In this document: one piece after another, positions 18,038-27,054 of the stretch
Numbering within the stretch: the first letter of the stretch is position 1
How the letters are laid out: every line of letters starts with the position of its first letter
Assembly (NCBI GenBank): GCA_016712415.1
Contig: JADJRC010000002.1
Location: forward strand, 599,815-663,814
Origin: Lewinellaceae bacterium
Lineage (GTDB): Bacteria; Bacteroidota; Bacteroidia; Chitinophagales; Saprospiraceae
DNA length: 64,000 bases
Direction of reading: 5' to 3'
Program-made: the position numbers and the translations under genes
The notes under the pieces: generated by a model
What the model saw: the letters and a program-made list of their open reading frames with translations, nothing else
Database searches by the model: none
Told to the model about the DNA's origin: nothing

Positions 18038-19705
18038 TTACCGCGCAAACGCAACCGCCCGCTTTTCCCGGATTACCGTCACACGGATCTGTCCGGGGTA
18101 TTGCATTTCATCCTGAATCTTTTGCGAAATCATAAACGACAGGTCGTCGGCGTATTGGTCGGTCACCTTGTCGGCTTCGACGATGACGCGCAGTTCGCGG
18201 CCAGCCTGCATGGCGAAGGCTTTGGCCACACCGTCGTAGCTCATGGCGAGGTCTTCGAGTTCGCCGATGCGCTTGAGGTAGTTTTCCAGTATTTCGCGAC
18301 GTGCGCCGGGGCGTGCGCCGGAGATCGCGTCGCAGGCCTGTATGATGGGCGAGATGATGTTGTTCATCTCGACCTCGTCGTGGTGGGCGCCGACGGCGTT
18401 GATGATGACGGGGTGTTCGCCGTACTGTTCGCACAGTTTCATGCCCACAAGCGCGTGCGAGAGTTCCGTTTCCTCTTCCGCCACCTTGCCGATATCGTGG
18501 AGCAGGCCCGCGCGTTTGGCCATTTTGATCTGTTTGGGATTGAGGCCGAGTTCGGCAGCCATGATGGAACAGAGTTCGGCCGTCTCGATGGAGTGTTTGA
18601 GCAGGTTCTGGCCGTAGGAGGAGCGGAAACGCATGCGGCCGACCATCCGTACCAATGCGGCGTTGAGGCCGTGTATGCCGAGTTCGATCACGGTGCGTTC
18701 GCCGATCTCGATGATCTGTTCTTCGAGTTGTTTGCTCACCTTGGCCACCACTTCTTCGATACGCTGCGGGTGTATGCGCCCGTCGGCGACGAGGCGCTGG
18801 AGCGAAAGGCGGGCCACCTCGCGGCGGATAGGATCGAAGGAGGAAATGACGATAGCCTCCGGCGTATCGTCGACAATGATCTCGACACCCGTGGCAGATT
18901 CCAGGGCGCGGATGTTGCGGCCTTCGCGACCGATGATCTGGCCTTTCATGTCGTCGTTCTCGAGATTGAACACCGATACTGTATTCTCGATCGTAAACTC
19001 GGCAGCCATACGCTGTATCGTCTGGATGACGATCTTCTTGGCCTCTTTGGAGGCGTTGAGTTTTGCCTGCGTGACGGCATCCTTCACGATGGCCATCACT
19101 TCCGTTTCGCTCTTGGCGCGCACGGCTTCGAGCAATTGGTCTTTGGCGTCGAGTTGCGATAGTTTGGCGATATTCTCGAGCGCCTTGATGCGTTCTTCAT
19201 TCGCCGCGTCGAGTTCTTCTTTTTTCTTCGCGACGATCTTCAGTTGTTTGTCCAGATTTTCCCGAAGGGTACCCAATTCGATCTCGCGGTTCTCCAGTTC
19301 GGATTTGCGGGAGTTGATCTCGTCAACTTTGCTTTGGAAGGCATCCATCTCGGCCTTGAGGTCTTTTTGCTTCGACACGACCTCTATTTCCAGTTCCTTC
19401 ATCTTCAACTGGTGCTGGTTCTTCTCCGTCTCCAGTTCCTGGCGCATTTGCGCGTAGCGCTCTTTGGCCTCCTGTATTTTTTGTTGCTTGATGCGTTCGT
19501 TTTCTGCGTCCGCTTTGCTGGTGATCTTTTCTGCTTTGAGCGTCGCTTCGTCTTCGATGCGCTTGGCTGTCAGCCGGGCTTCCTGAATAGCGAGGTCAGC
19601 CTGCCGGTTGCTCTCTTCTACCTGTTTCTTGTTGGATTGGGAAGCGAAGAAATAAGCGGCTACTCCGCCTACGACCAGCCCTATAATGCCTATTATGAAC
19701 TCCAT
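18038..19705 (-). CDS. rny: Ribonuclease Y
   Basis: 555 residues. An N-terminal membrane anchor (FIIGIIGLVVGGVAAYFFA) is followed by a long coiled coil (residues ~30-215), a KH RNA-binding domain (GQIIGREGRNIRALESATG, ~residue 255) and an HD phosphohydrolase domain (LLHDIGKVAEEETE near 378; AHHDEVEMNN). It is a membrane-bound endoribonuclease that starts mRNA decay. Length and domain order are normal. It lies 66 bases after zapA in the pheT-zapA-rny order common in Bacteroidota, probably cotranscribed, with a perfect hairpin after its stop. Confidence 0.97.
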   Translation of the reverse strand: MEFIIGIIGLVVGGVAAYFFASQSNKKQVEESNRQADLAIQEARLTAKRIEDEATLKAEKITSKADAENERIKQQKIQEAKERYAQMRQELETEKNQHQLKMKELEIEVVSKQKDLKAEMDAFQSKVDEINSRKSELENREIELGTLRENLDKQLKIVAKKKEELDAANEERIKALENIAKLSQLDAKDQLLEAVRAKSETEVMAIVKDAVTQAKLNASKEAKKIVIQTIQRMAAEFTIENTVSVFNLENDDMKGQIIGREGRNIRALESATGVEIIVDDTPEAIVISSFDPIRREVARLSLQRLVADGRIHPQRIEEVVAKVSKQLEEQIIEIGERTVIELGIHGLNAALVRMVGRMRFRSSYGQNLLKHSIETAELCSIMAAELGLNPKQIKMAKRAGLLHDIGKVAEEETELSHALVGMKLCEQYGEHPVIINAVGAHHDEVEMNNIISPIIQACDAISGARPGARREILENYLKRIGELEDLAMSYDGVAKAFAMQAGRELRVIVEADKVTDQYADDLSFMISQKIQDEMQYPGQIRVTVIREKRAVAFAR

Positions 19706-19771
19706 AAAACATTGTCATTTAAGTGGTTAACTTATATATGTCACTAACCCTTAAAATCGAACGGAAGGATA

Positions 19772-20032
19772 TCAGGCCGGGTGTAATTCCGGCACAGACG
19801 GGCGGGAGGAGCGGTGTAATTCGACTGCATAAGTCAGCAAGGTCAAAGCAAGACAATCCTGGGTATCCTTCGATGGCTGGGCGGCTTTAAAAGCGGTCGC
19901 TTTATCGTTGATCTCCTTTGCGAGCCGATGGATGAGGGCTTCATCTGCTGCATTGACCTTCAATAAATACGGTCGGCCGGCGATCAGGATGGTTACCTGG
20001 ACGATTTGGTTCGGTTGCTGTTCGTTAGTCAT
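19772..20032 (-). CDS. zapA: Cell division protein ZapA
   Basis: 86 residues. The N-terminus VQVTILIAGRPYLLKVNAAD, then ALIHRLAKEINDKATAF and a C-terminal helix with DCLALTLLTYAVEL fit ZapA, a small dimeric/tetrameric protein that bundles FtsZ filaments at the Z ring. Position between pheT and rny supports the call. The C-terminal coiled coil is shorter than in E. coli, as is usual in Bacteroidota. Confidence 0.85.
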   Translation of the reverse strand: MTNEQQPNQIVQVTILIAGRPYLLKVNAADEALIHRLAKEINDKATAFKAAQPSKDTQDCLALTLLTYAVELHRSSRPSVPELHPA

Positions 20033-20176
20033 ATCTTACACACGCTGGGATGAAAAATTACTCAAAAGAGGGGATTAACGTATCCGGATTTCTGTCATTC
20101 CAAAAACCGGGCCTCTTTTTTATTATTTCCATCCGCTCCTTTCCACTTTTCGTTCGAACTGCTAAAGGTTGATAAG

Positions 20177-20205
20177 GGTTGAGCAGGGTTTAAACCTGTT
20201 CAACC
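20177..20205 (-). other. Hairpin overlapping the pheT stop codon
   Basis: GGTTGAGCAGG (20177-20187) pairs with 20195-20205, one mismatch, 7-base loop. The pheT TGA is inside the stem. No T run follows on the minus strand. It may separate pheT from zapA transcripts or protect the 3' end. Confidence 0.4.
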
Positions 20206-22693
20206 TTTACGTATGGTTGCTTTCAGTTTTGTTTCAAATGCCTGTTGCAACTGCTGCATCAGGTGGTCGATTTCTTTGTCCTGAAGGGTCTTTTCAGGGT
20301 CTTCAAAAGTAAAACTCACGGCGTAGGATTTTTTGCCCTGCCCGAGTTTTTGTTCGTCCTGAAAAACATCGAAAAGGTTGACGTCTTTCAGTATCTTTTT
20401 TGCGGTTCTACCGGCGAGCTGGCGTATTTCACCAAATTGCACCCCCTGGTCGATGACGAGCGCAAGGTCGCGGCGCACAGCAGGGAACCGGTTCAGTTCC
20501 GTGAATTGCACTTTATTGGCCTCCAATGCCTTCAGCACGTTTTCGAAGTGAAAATCGGCGAAAAACACGGGATTCTTGATATCTGCTTTTTTAAGAATGG
20601 CCGGCTGAACGGCGCCGAAGGTGACCATTTCCTGCGTACCCCGGTGGTATTTCAGGGCATACTGGAACGGGGTTTCCTGTAGTGTCGTTTCCTGGTACCC
20701 GCTTACGCCGAGGCGGGAGAGGAGGTTGTTCACGCAAGCTTTGAGGGTATAAAAATCTACCGTTGCCTTGGCGGATGGCTGCCAGCTCTCGCCGGAATGT
20801 GCTCCGGTAAGGATGATGGACAGCCGTATTGTTTCCAAAAATTTTCCGTTGGTTGAATCCGTGTGGTTGCTGCCTTCCGGCGCCGGGAGCCGCTGATACG
20901 TTTTGCCAAACTCGAACAGCCGCAGGTCGGGGTTCTGGCGGTTCTGGTTGCGCGAAATAGCTTCCAGTCCGCTGAACAGCAGAGTAGGGCGCATGCAGTC
21001 CAGTCCCTGGTTTGCAGAGTTGTGAATAAAAACGAGGTGGTCTTTGTCCAGGGGCCATGCGGCATTGTTCCCGGTGTAATATGCCGAGTTGGACAAAGAC
21101 ATTCCCATACACTCGTTAAAGCCGTTGGCGGCCAGAAAATCGGCGGCCATATTGCGAATAGCGTCCGGGTTGGGGCGCTGCTGTATCTCCATGCTGGAGC
21201 GGATCTGCGCGGGAATGGGGACATTGTCGAGTCCGTACACACGCAGGATTTCCTCCACGATATCGGCTTCGCGCGTCACGTCGGGTTTGCTGGTGGGGAC
21301 AATGGCCGTAAAACCGGCAGCTGTGTTTTCCTCCTGTTTGATTTCGAGGGCCGACAGGATGCTTCCGATCGTTTCTTTCGGCAGGTTTTCACCGATCAGG
21401 GCATTGATACGGGCATACGCGACGGGTACGCGGGCGGGAGCAACGGGCCGGGGGTAAATATCTGTGACCGCAGAGGCGATCTGTCCCCCCGTCAGTTCGC
21501 AGATCAGCAGGGCCGCGTACCGCAAGGCTTCCACGCAGCCGTTCGGGTCGACGCCTTTTTCAAATGCCCAGGCCGAATCGGTGCGCAAGCCATGACGCAA
21601 CATGGAGCGCCGTATCCAGGATGGGTGAAAAAAGGCACTTTCGAGGAAAAATCGAGGTGGCGCCATCCGTAACGCCGCTGTCTGCGCCGCCGAATACGCC
21701 ACCCATACACATCGGGTTCGACGCGCCGTCGCAAATCATCAGGTCTTCGGAAAACAGCTTGCGTTCTACTTCATCCAGCGTCTTGAACGGAGTGCCAGCC
21801 GGCAGGGTTTTCACCAGTATTTTATTGCCTTTTATGGCTGTGAGGTCGAAGGCATGGAGCGGTTGGCCAAGTGCAATGCGGACGTAGTTGGTCACGTCTA
21901 CCACGTTGTTGATGGGGCGCTGACCTACGGCGAGCAGCCTGTTTTTCAGCCATTCGGGACTCTCTCCGACCGTAATGCCACTGATTTCGACGCCAGTATA
22001 TCGGGGGCAGGCCTCGGTGTTTTCCACGGAGACCTGAAGTGCGGCGGAATCGCTGTTTGCGGCGGCGAACCTGCCGGTATCCGGTGTGCGAATCCGTGCG
22101 GTGCTTTTTTCGTGAAAATGCAACCACGCCAGCAGGTCGCGGGCAATGCCGAGGTGGTTGGTCGCATCGGCGCGGTTGGGCGTGAGGCCTATTTCAATAA
22201 CGGTATCGGCATTCAGGCTGAGGCGTTCGGCGGCCGTAACGCCCAACGGCGTATCGGCGGGCAGCACCATGATACCGGCATGGTCGTGGCCGATGCCGAG
22301 TTCATCTTCCGCACAGATCATGCCCTGCGACGGCACGCCGCGCACTTTGCGTTCGGCAATGGTAAAGAGTTGACCGTCTTTGCTGAAAACATTGGCCCCG
22401 GGCAGGGCTACATATACCTTTTGCCCGGCTGCGACGTTTGGCGCGCCGCATACGATGGAGCGAATTACGCCGTCGCCGACATCCACTTTGGTAGCCGAAA
22501 GGTGATCGGTTTCAGGGATACGTTCACACTCTATAACACGTCCTGTAACTACTTTGTCCAGATCAACGGGTGAGGGTTTTACGTCGTCCCAACCTTCCAC
22601 TTCAAGTCCCAGCGATGTCAGTATTTCGGCGATTTCGGAGGTTGATTTATTTAAGTCGAGATAATCCCGAAGCCAGTTTAGCGAAACCTTCAT
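20200..22693 (-). pseudogene. pheT: Phenylalanyl-tRNA synthetase beta subunit, one-base frameshift
   Basis: Full-length PheT spread over two frames. The N-terminal part (start ATG 22693, MKVSLNWLRDYLDLNKST) carries the tRNA-binding domain and B3/B5 domains up to GGADSGVTDGATSIF. The C-terminal part resumes at FLESAFFHPSWIRR and runs through the B6-B7 catalytic-like core to the anticodon-binding domain (LNRFPAVRRDLALVID). The shift is at 21647-21651, a run of five A on the plus strand (T on the coding strand); four would restore SIFLESAFF. PheT is essential and normally single copy, so a sequencing error is likelier than a true mutation. It charges tRNA-Phe as a heterotetramer with PheS, whose gene is not in this window. 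Confidence 0.93.
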
Positions 22694-22762
22694 TATTCCT
22701 CAAAAAGCGTTTGTTGCGCGTTTGCGCGGGGGTCAGGCAGGCTCATGGGGAAACGAGTTGTG

Positions 22763-22770
22763 CAAAAGTA
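22763..22770 (-). promoter_or_regulatory. -7 box for pheT
   Basis: Minus-strand TACTTTTG followed by CAC matches the TAnnTTTGC pattern of Bacteroidota housekeeping promoters, 70 bases before the pheT ATG. No clear -33 TTG is seen. The 22694-22917 gap holds nothing else recognisable. Confidence 0.5.
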
Positions 22771-22917
22771 GCGAGATTATCGAATAATGAAGGAAAAAAT
22801 AAAGGATTCAGAGGTTGCGAACATTGAATGACAAACGCACGATGGCAATTGACAACATGTGTTGAGCATGGACAAATCAAAGTTGACCTGGACCAGAACC
22901 CGCCAACCCCGAAACCC

Positions 22918-23280
22918 TTATTGTTTGGGATATCCCGAAAGAATCCAGCAGTTGATGCTGTCGCGTTCGGCCTGGGTCATGCCGCCGTTTTGTGGCATGT
23001 CTTTGTTAATAACAACCCGTAGCCGTACATGTCCTTCATCCAGGTGGGGCTTCAAACCTTCATAGGTGCGGTAGTCGTCGGGACCCGGTCCGGCGCCGCT
23101 GTGGCAGGAAAGGCAATGCCGGTCGATGATGCCCTTGATATTGGCGGTGTAGGTAAGCGTTATGCCGGATATGTTACACTCCGGTCCGTCGGTGTTGCTG
23201 TCTTTTGTACATCCGGACCACAGGGTAATAACAAAGATGGCAATAACAGGGATCGGGATACTTTTGATGGTAAGGCTCAT
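22918..23280 (-). CDS. Cytochrome c-like haem lipoprotein
   Basis: 120 residues. The N-terminal hydrophobic segment ends in a lipobox-like LWSGC (Cys ~24), predicting a lipoprotein. A single haem c motif CLSCH follows near residue 58, in IDRHCLSCHSGAGPGP, and the C-terminal part has VVINKDMPQNGGMTQAER with a plausible Met axial ligand. The ending CWILSGYPK is typical of small Bacteroidota c-type cytochromes. Electron transfer at the periplasmic face is likely; the partner is unknown. Confidence 0.82.
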   Translation of the reverse strand: MSLTIKSIPIPVIAIFVITLWSGCTKDSNTDGPECNISGITLTYTANIKGIIDRHCLSCHSGAGPGPDDYRTYEGLKPHLDEGHVRLRVVINKDMPQNGGMTQAERDSINCWILSGYPKQ

Positions 23281-23391
23281 GTTCGCTTTTTTGTGAGAGG
23301 CAAATATCTAATGCATATCATAAGCGACAGGGGCCGTCTGTTATTGCTGACAAAAATGGCAAAACGCGAATAATTATCTTGCCAACGGGCT

Positions 23392-24003
23392 CTACTTCAC
23401 CGCGCACTTCAACATCTCCCTGCCTTCAATGGAGCCCTCCAGTATATCGCCGGGCTGCACGGGACCGACGCCGGCCGGTGTGCCGGTGTATATATAGTCG
23501 CCTTTGTGCAGTGTAAAATAGCGGGAAATGTGGCAGATGAGCGTATCGAAAGAGAAAATCAGGTCGCGGGTATGGCCGTCCTGAACCACTGTTCCGTTCT
23601 TTTTCAGTTGAAAATGGATATCGCCGGCGTTGTTCAATTCGTGCAGGGGCAGGAACGAACTGATCGGCGCAGAGCGGTCGAAGCCTTTGGCAATTTCCCA
23701 TGGATGCCCCTTTGACTTCAATTTATCCTGCAGGTCGCGTGCGGTAAAGTCGATGCCGAAAGCCACGGCATCGTAGTAACGCGAAGCAAATTCAGGCTGC
23801 ACGGAGCGGCCGTTTTTACACACTCGAAGTACGATTTCGCCTTCATAGTGCAGATCGCGGGTAAAATCCGGATAATAAAACGGCCGGTTGCTGATGAGCA
23901 GCGCCGTCGGTGGCTTCATAAAGATGAGCGGTTCCGACGGTACGGGGTTGTTGAGTTCTTTTGCGTGGTCGACGTAGTTGCGGCCAATACAGAATATTTT
24001 CAT
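23392..24003 (-). CDS. Fumarylacetoacetate hydrolase (FAH) family protein
   Basis: 203 residues from ATG 24003 (MKIFCIGRNYVDHAKELNN); the frame is open far upstream over lipA but that stretch is not coding. FAH-fold signatures: PLIFMKPPTALL, DLHYEGEIVLRV with the Glu metal ligands, AFGIDFTARDLQ and YIYTGTPAGVGPVQPGD. Mg-dependent members hydrolyse or decarboxylate 2-oxo acids (acylpyruvase, oxaloacetate decarboxylase); the substrate is not fixed by sequence. It follows lipA by 25 bases on the same strand, so the two are probably cotranscribed. Confidence 0.9.
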   Translation of the reverse strand: MKIFCIGRNYVDHAKELNNPVPSEPLIFMKPPTALLISNRPFYYPDFTRDLHYEGEIVLRVCKNGRSVQPEFASRYYDAVAFGIDFTARDLQDKLKSKGHPWEIAKGFDRSAPISSFLPLHELNNAGDIHFQLKKNGTVVQDGHTRDLIFSFDTLICHISRYFTLHKGDYIYTGTPAGVGPVQPGDILEGSIEGREMLKCAVK

Positions 24004-24028
24004 TTGACGGTAGACGGTGGAAGACAAA

Positions 24029-24907
24029 TTAGAACACATGCCTTTCGGCGTGATAACTGGAGCGCACCAGCGGGCCGCTTTCCACGTATTTAAGTCCTTT
24101 GGACATGCCGATCTCTTTGTATTCGGCAAACAGGTCGGGGTGGATATATTCTGCCACTTCGAGGTGCATCTTGGTAGGTTGCAGATACTGACCGATGGTG
24201 AGGATGTCGCAGCCGTGCGCCACCAGGTCGTCCATGGTTTCAAGGACTTCGGCTTTTGTTTCGCCCAGCCCGACCATAATGCCGGTCTTGGTGCGTTTGC
24301 CGTAGTTCTTGATGCGCTGAATCTGCTCCAGGCTACGCTCATATTTGGCCTGGGGCCGTACTTTGCGATACAGGCGCGGGACCGTTTCCATGTTGTGGCT
24401 GACGACTTCCTGGCCGGCGGCGATCATGCGCTCCAGCGCTTCCCAGTTGGCTTTGGTATCGGGAATGAGCGTTTCGATGGTCGTTTCCGGGCTGCGTTCT
24501 TTCACGGCGCGCACGGTCTGGTACCATATTTCGGCGCCCCGGTCCTTTAGTTCGTCGCGGTTGACGGAAGTGATCACAGCGTGTTTCACCTTCATCAGCC
24601 AGATGGCTTCGGCGACGCGTCGCGGTTCATCTTCATCGTATTCGTTTGGGCGCCCTGTTTTTACAGCGCAGAAGGAGCAGGAACGGGTGCATACGTTGCC
24701 GAGGATCATAAACGTTGCGGTGCCGGCGCCCCAGCACTCGCCCATATTGGGGCAGTTGCCGCTTTGGCAGATGGTATGCAGGCCGAAGTCGTCGACGATG
24801 CTGCGGACGTTGCGGTAGTTTTCGCCCATCGGCAGCCGCACCTTGAGCCAGTCCGGGCGTTTGGGCCGGTTGCCGGTCTTATTTTCGACTATGGGAAGTT
24901 CGAGCAT
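24029..24907 (-). CDS. lipA: Lipoyl synthase
   Basis: 292 residues. Radical-SAM enzyme inserting two sulfurs into octanoyl groups on lipoyl domains. The auxiliary cluster ligands are in CQSGNCPNMGEC (~residues 48-59) and the radical-SAM CxxxCxxC motif in CTRSCSFC (~75-82). The C-terminal SGPLVRSSYHAE carries the RSSYHA sequence whose Ser ligates the auxiliary cluster. Length is standard. The FAH gene follows in the same transcription unit. Confidence 0.97.
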   Translation of the reverse strand: MLELPIVENKTGNRPKRPDWLKVRLPMGENYRNVRSIVDDFGLHTICQSGNCPNMGECWGAGTATFMILGNVCTRSCSFCAVKTGRPNEYDEDEPRRVAEAIWLMKVKHAVITSVNRDELKDRGAEIWYQTVRAVKERSPETTIETLIPDTKANWEALERMIAAGQEVVSHNMETVPRLYRKVRPQAKYERSLEQIQRIKNYGKRTKTGIMVGLGETKAEVLETMDDLVAHGCDILTIGQYLQPTKMHLEVAEYIHPDLFAEYKEIGMSKGLKYVESGPLVRSSYHAERHVF

Positions 24908-24963
24908 TTTTTACTGGAGGAAACAACAGATGTGCATCCGGGTTTAAAATAATTAAGCCGCCG

Positions 24964-24971
24964 TAAAGGTA
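24964..24971 (-). promoter_or_regulatory. Candidate -7 box for lipA
   Basis: Minus-strand TACCTTTA, one base off TAnnTTTG, 57 bases before the lipA start. No -33 box was identified. Confidence 0.35.
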
Positions 24972-25035
24972 CAAATGGAAACGGGATGACCATATCGGTC
25001 AGGATAAAAACAGACCGCCTTCCACCTGTTTGCGT

Positions 25036-25806
25036 TTACCTCCGTTTGCCCAGTTGCAGGTTGATGAAAAAGTTGAAGAACAGGGGGGAGTTCTCTTCCG
25101 TAACCAGGATTGGCGCTTTTTTGGCAAAAACATCCACCATGAGGCCGATCTCCAGGGCTTTGACGAACTCATCAAAGGCGCCCCAGTCCATGTGCAGTGC
25201 AACGGAAGCGTTGCCGCCGGGCAGAAATGATATTTCGCTGAATCCCCTGGTAAAAGGAGAAGCGCCGAGAATACGGGTGTTGTCGAGAAAGATGCTGGCG
25301 TTTTCTTCCGAGTATTTTTCGTGTGTCACACGGCTTTCGCCGGGATTGTTGCCTACCCTGCGCAGGGCGAGATAGTAGGGTTTGAGTATGCCGATCGACG
25401 GACCAAAGGCATAGCTCATACCAATCGCCACACCTTTTTGCTTGGCTTTTTCCGAATAGTAGCGTTTCACGCCCCAACCGCCGCGCAACATAAAGAGGTT
25501 GTTCTGTTTGCCGAACACATAGGGACGAAAAGAGCGGCTTGCCGCAGGGTCGGCGCTTTGGCGCTGCTCTTTGGCGTGTTTCATCTCTCCCAGGCTGATG
25601 TGGTAATAGGTCGTTTTGTAATAGGTGCGCAGCCGCCCGAACTCCAGTCCGGGTGCAAAGCCCCGGTTGGTGGTCAGTTTGAAATTAAAAGACGTTTCAC
25701 GGTTGTAGATTACACCTACGCCGGTAACGGGAGGTTTAACGCCCTGCGACCATCCGCTGATGGTCAGGCACGCGATAAACGACAGGCAGGAGAGCGTTCG
25801 CAGCAT
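25036..25806 (-). CDS. Secreted, probable outer membrane beta-barrel protein of unknown function
   Basis: 256 residues from ATG 25806, which opens a signal peptide (TLSCLSFIACLTISGWSQ); 16 more codons are open upstream. The mature part alternates short polar/aromatic beta strands (FNFKLTTNRGFAPGLEFG, RGGWGVKRYY, GIGMSYAFGPSI-like strands, ALEIGLMVDVFA) and ends PLFFNFFINLQLGKRR, resembling small Bacteroidota barrels. No named family recognised. Confidence 0.6.
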   Translation of the reverse strand: MLRTLSCLSFIACLTISGWSQGVKPPVTGVGVIYNRETSFNFKLTTNRGFAPGLEFGRLRTYYKTTYYHISLGEMKHAKEQRQSADPAASRSFRPYVFGKQNNLFMLRGGWGVKRYYSEKAKQKGVAIGMSYAFGPSIGILKPYYLALRRVGNNPGESRVTHEKYSEENASIFLDNTRILGASPFTRGFSEISFLPGGNASVALHMDWGAFDEFVKALEIGLMVDVFAKKAPILVTEENSPLFFNFFINLQLGKRR

Positions 25807-26015
25807 ATTATCGGCAATTTGTTTCAAAAATAGGATTTTTAAAAATAACAACACCTAAAAACGGACCACAGTTTTTTATGAAATGCCGCAAGGCGACGGA
25901 ATGGCAAAATATTTTTTGCACCCCTCCCGCCCGACCAAATTTTATCCGGATTAACAAAAACCTGTATTGTGCTCTTTTTCAACCATTTAACTCCTTGCCG
26001 GCCACCAGCCCCCGG

Positions 26016-26978
26016 CTACCGCTCAAAACAAAACACCCTGCCTTTTTTTGCAACTACCCAGCCTTTGTTCCCCAGCACAAATATGCCCGTAAAGTCCGCA
26101 CCGGCAGGCGCTTCCTGCACCGGTAACCAGTCGGCGCCGCCGTTGCCGGTATACCAGAGCAGTCCGCCGTCGCCCGCTATATAGCCTTCGTCCGGGCTGG
26201 TGAACCACAACGAACGGAATGGCTGGTTTCGTTTACCGGTGCTGCCGCCTTTTCTGATGGTCTGCCAGGATTGTCCACCGTCAGTTGTTTTCAGGATCGT
26301 TCCGGAGGAGCCGCAGATATAGCCCACATCGGGCGTGGGAAACTGCACATCCTGGAAAAAATCGCCCGTGTATTCGAGCCGCTGCCAGTGCCGCCCGGCA
26401 TCGCCGGAGCGCAATATCCAGCCCAGACCCACGGCATGCGCCGTAACGGCGTCGGAAAAACACACCCCTGCCAGTGCATTGGGCAGTTCCAGCAGGGTAT
26501 CCAGTTTCCAAAAAGCATCGCTGCCGAAAGTCGAAATCTGTCCGCCCTGAAATCCGCCGCCGCCCGTCATGACGCCGTGCCGGCTGTCGGGGAACCAGCA
26601 GGCCCTGTTCCAGAAATAGTTGATCCGGAAATGCTCCCATTGGCTGCTTCCGGGGGACTTGAAATAAATGCCGTCCTGGCCGCAGGCATAACCCTGACCG
26701 TCCGTGTCGAACATGATGCACTCCATTTTCCGGTTGAGCAGGGTGTCAGTTTGCCAGGTATTGCCGCCGTCCGACGTGGAAAAAATGACGCCGCGCTCCC
26801 AGGCCTTGCCGCCGGTTATCGACCCATGCAGCGAATCTGTCATCCAGACGGATGTCAGGTCGTCTGTGGCCGGGTTGCCGACCTCCCGGAACACTTTCAG
26901 CGAGAGCGTTTCTTTTTGGCAGGCCTGCACACCGATAAAAAGGAGACACAGGAATATTGGAAGGATTCTGACCGACAT
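26016..26978 (-). CDS. YCF48/BNR-like beta-propeller lipoprotein
   Basis: 320 residues. Signal peptide with lipobox (CLLFIGVQAC, Cys ~20). The body is a repeated beta-propeller with Asp-box-like motifs: SDGGNTWQT, SGDAGRHWQR, TDGGQSWQT and GNGGADWLP, each preceded by a VGY- or GYI-type strand. This is the Ycf48/sortilin-like fold; Ycf48 is a photosystem II assembly factor in phototrophs, but in heterotrophs such lipoproteins have no assigned job. Probably anchored to a membrane and facing the periplasm or surface. Confidence 0.8.
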   Translation of the reverse strand: MSVRILPIFLCLLFIGVQACQKETLSLKVFREVGNPATDDLTSVWMTDSLHGSITGGKAWERGVIFSTSDGGNTWQTDTLLNRKMECIMFDTDGQGYACGQDGIYFKSPGSSQWEHFRINYFWNRACWFPDSRHGVMTGGGGFQGGQISTFGSDAFWKLDTLLELPNALAGVCFSDAVTAHAVGLGWILRSGDAGRHWQRLEYTGDFFQDVQFPTPDVGYICGSSGTILKTTDGGQSWQTIRKGGSTGKRNQPFRSLWFTSPDEGYIAGDGGLLWYTGNGGADWLPVQEAPAGADFTGIFVLGNKGWVVAKKGRVFCFER

Positions 26979-27054
26979 ATTTTTGGTTTTGTAATTCCGG
27001 GGAAAGATAGGGGACCTGCGTTATTGTGTATGTTTGCCACAGCACACACTGCCT

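Noticed and set aside
17897..19162. 421-residue plus-strand ORF
   Set aside because: It is antisense to rny in a G+C-rich region; RNase Y has full domain support.
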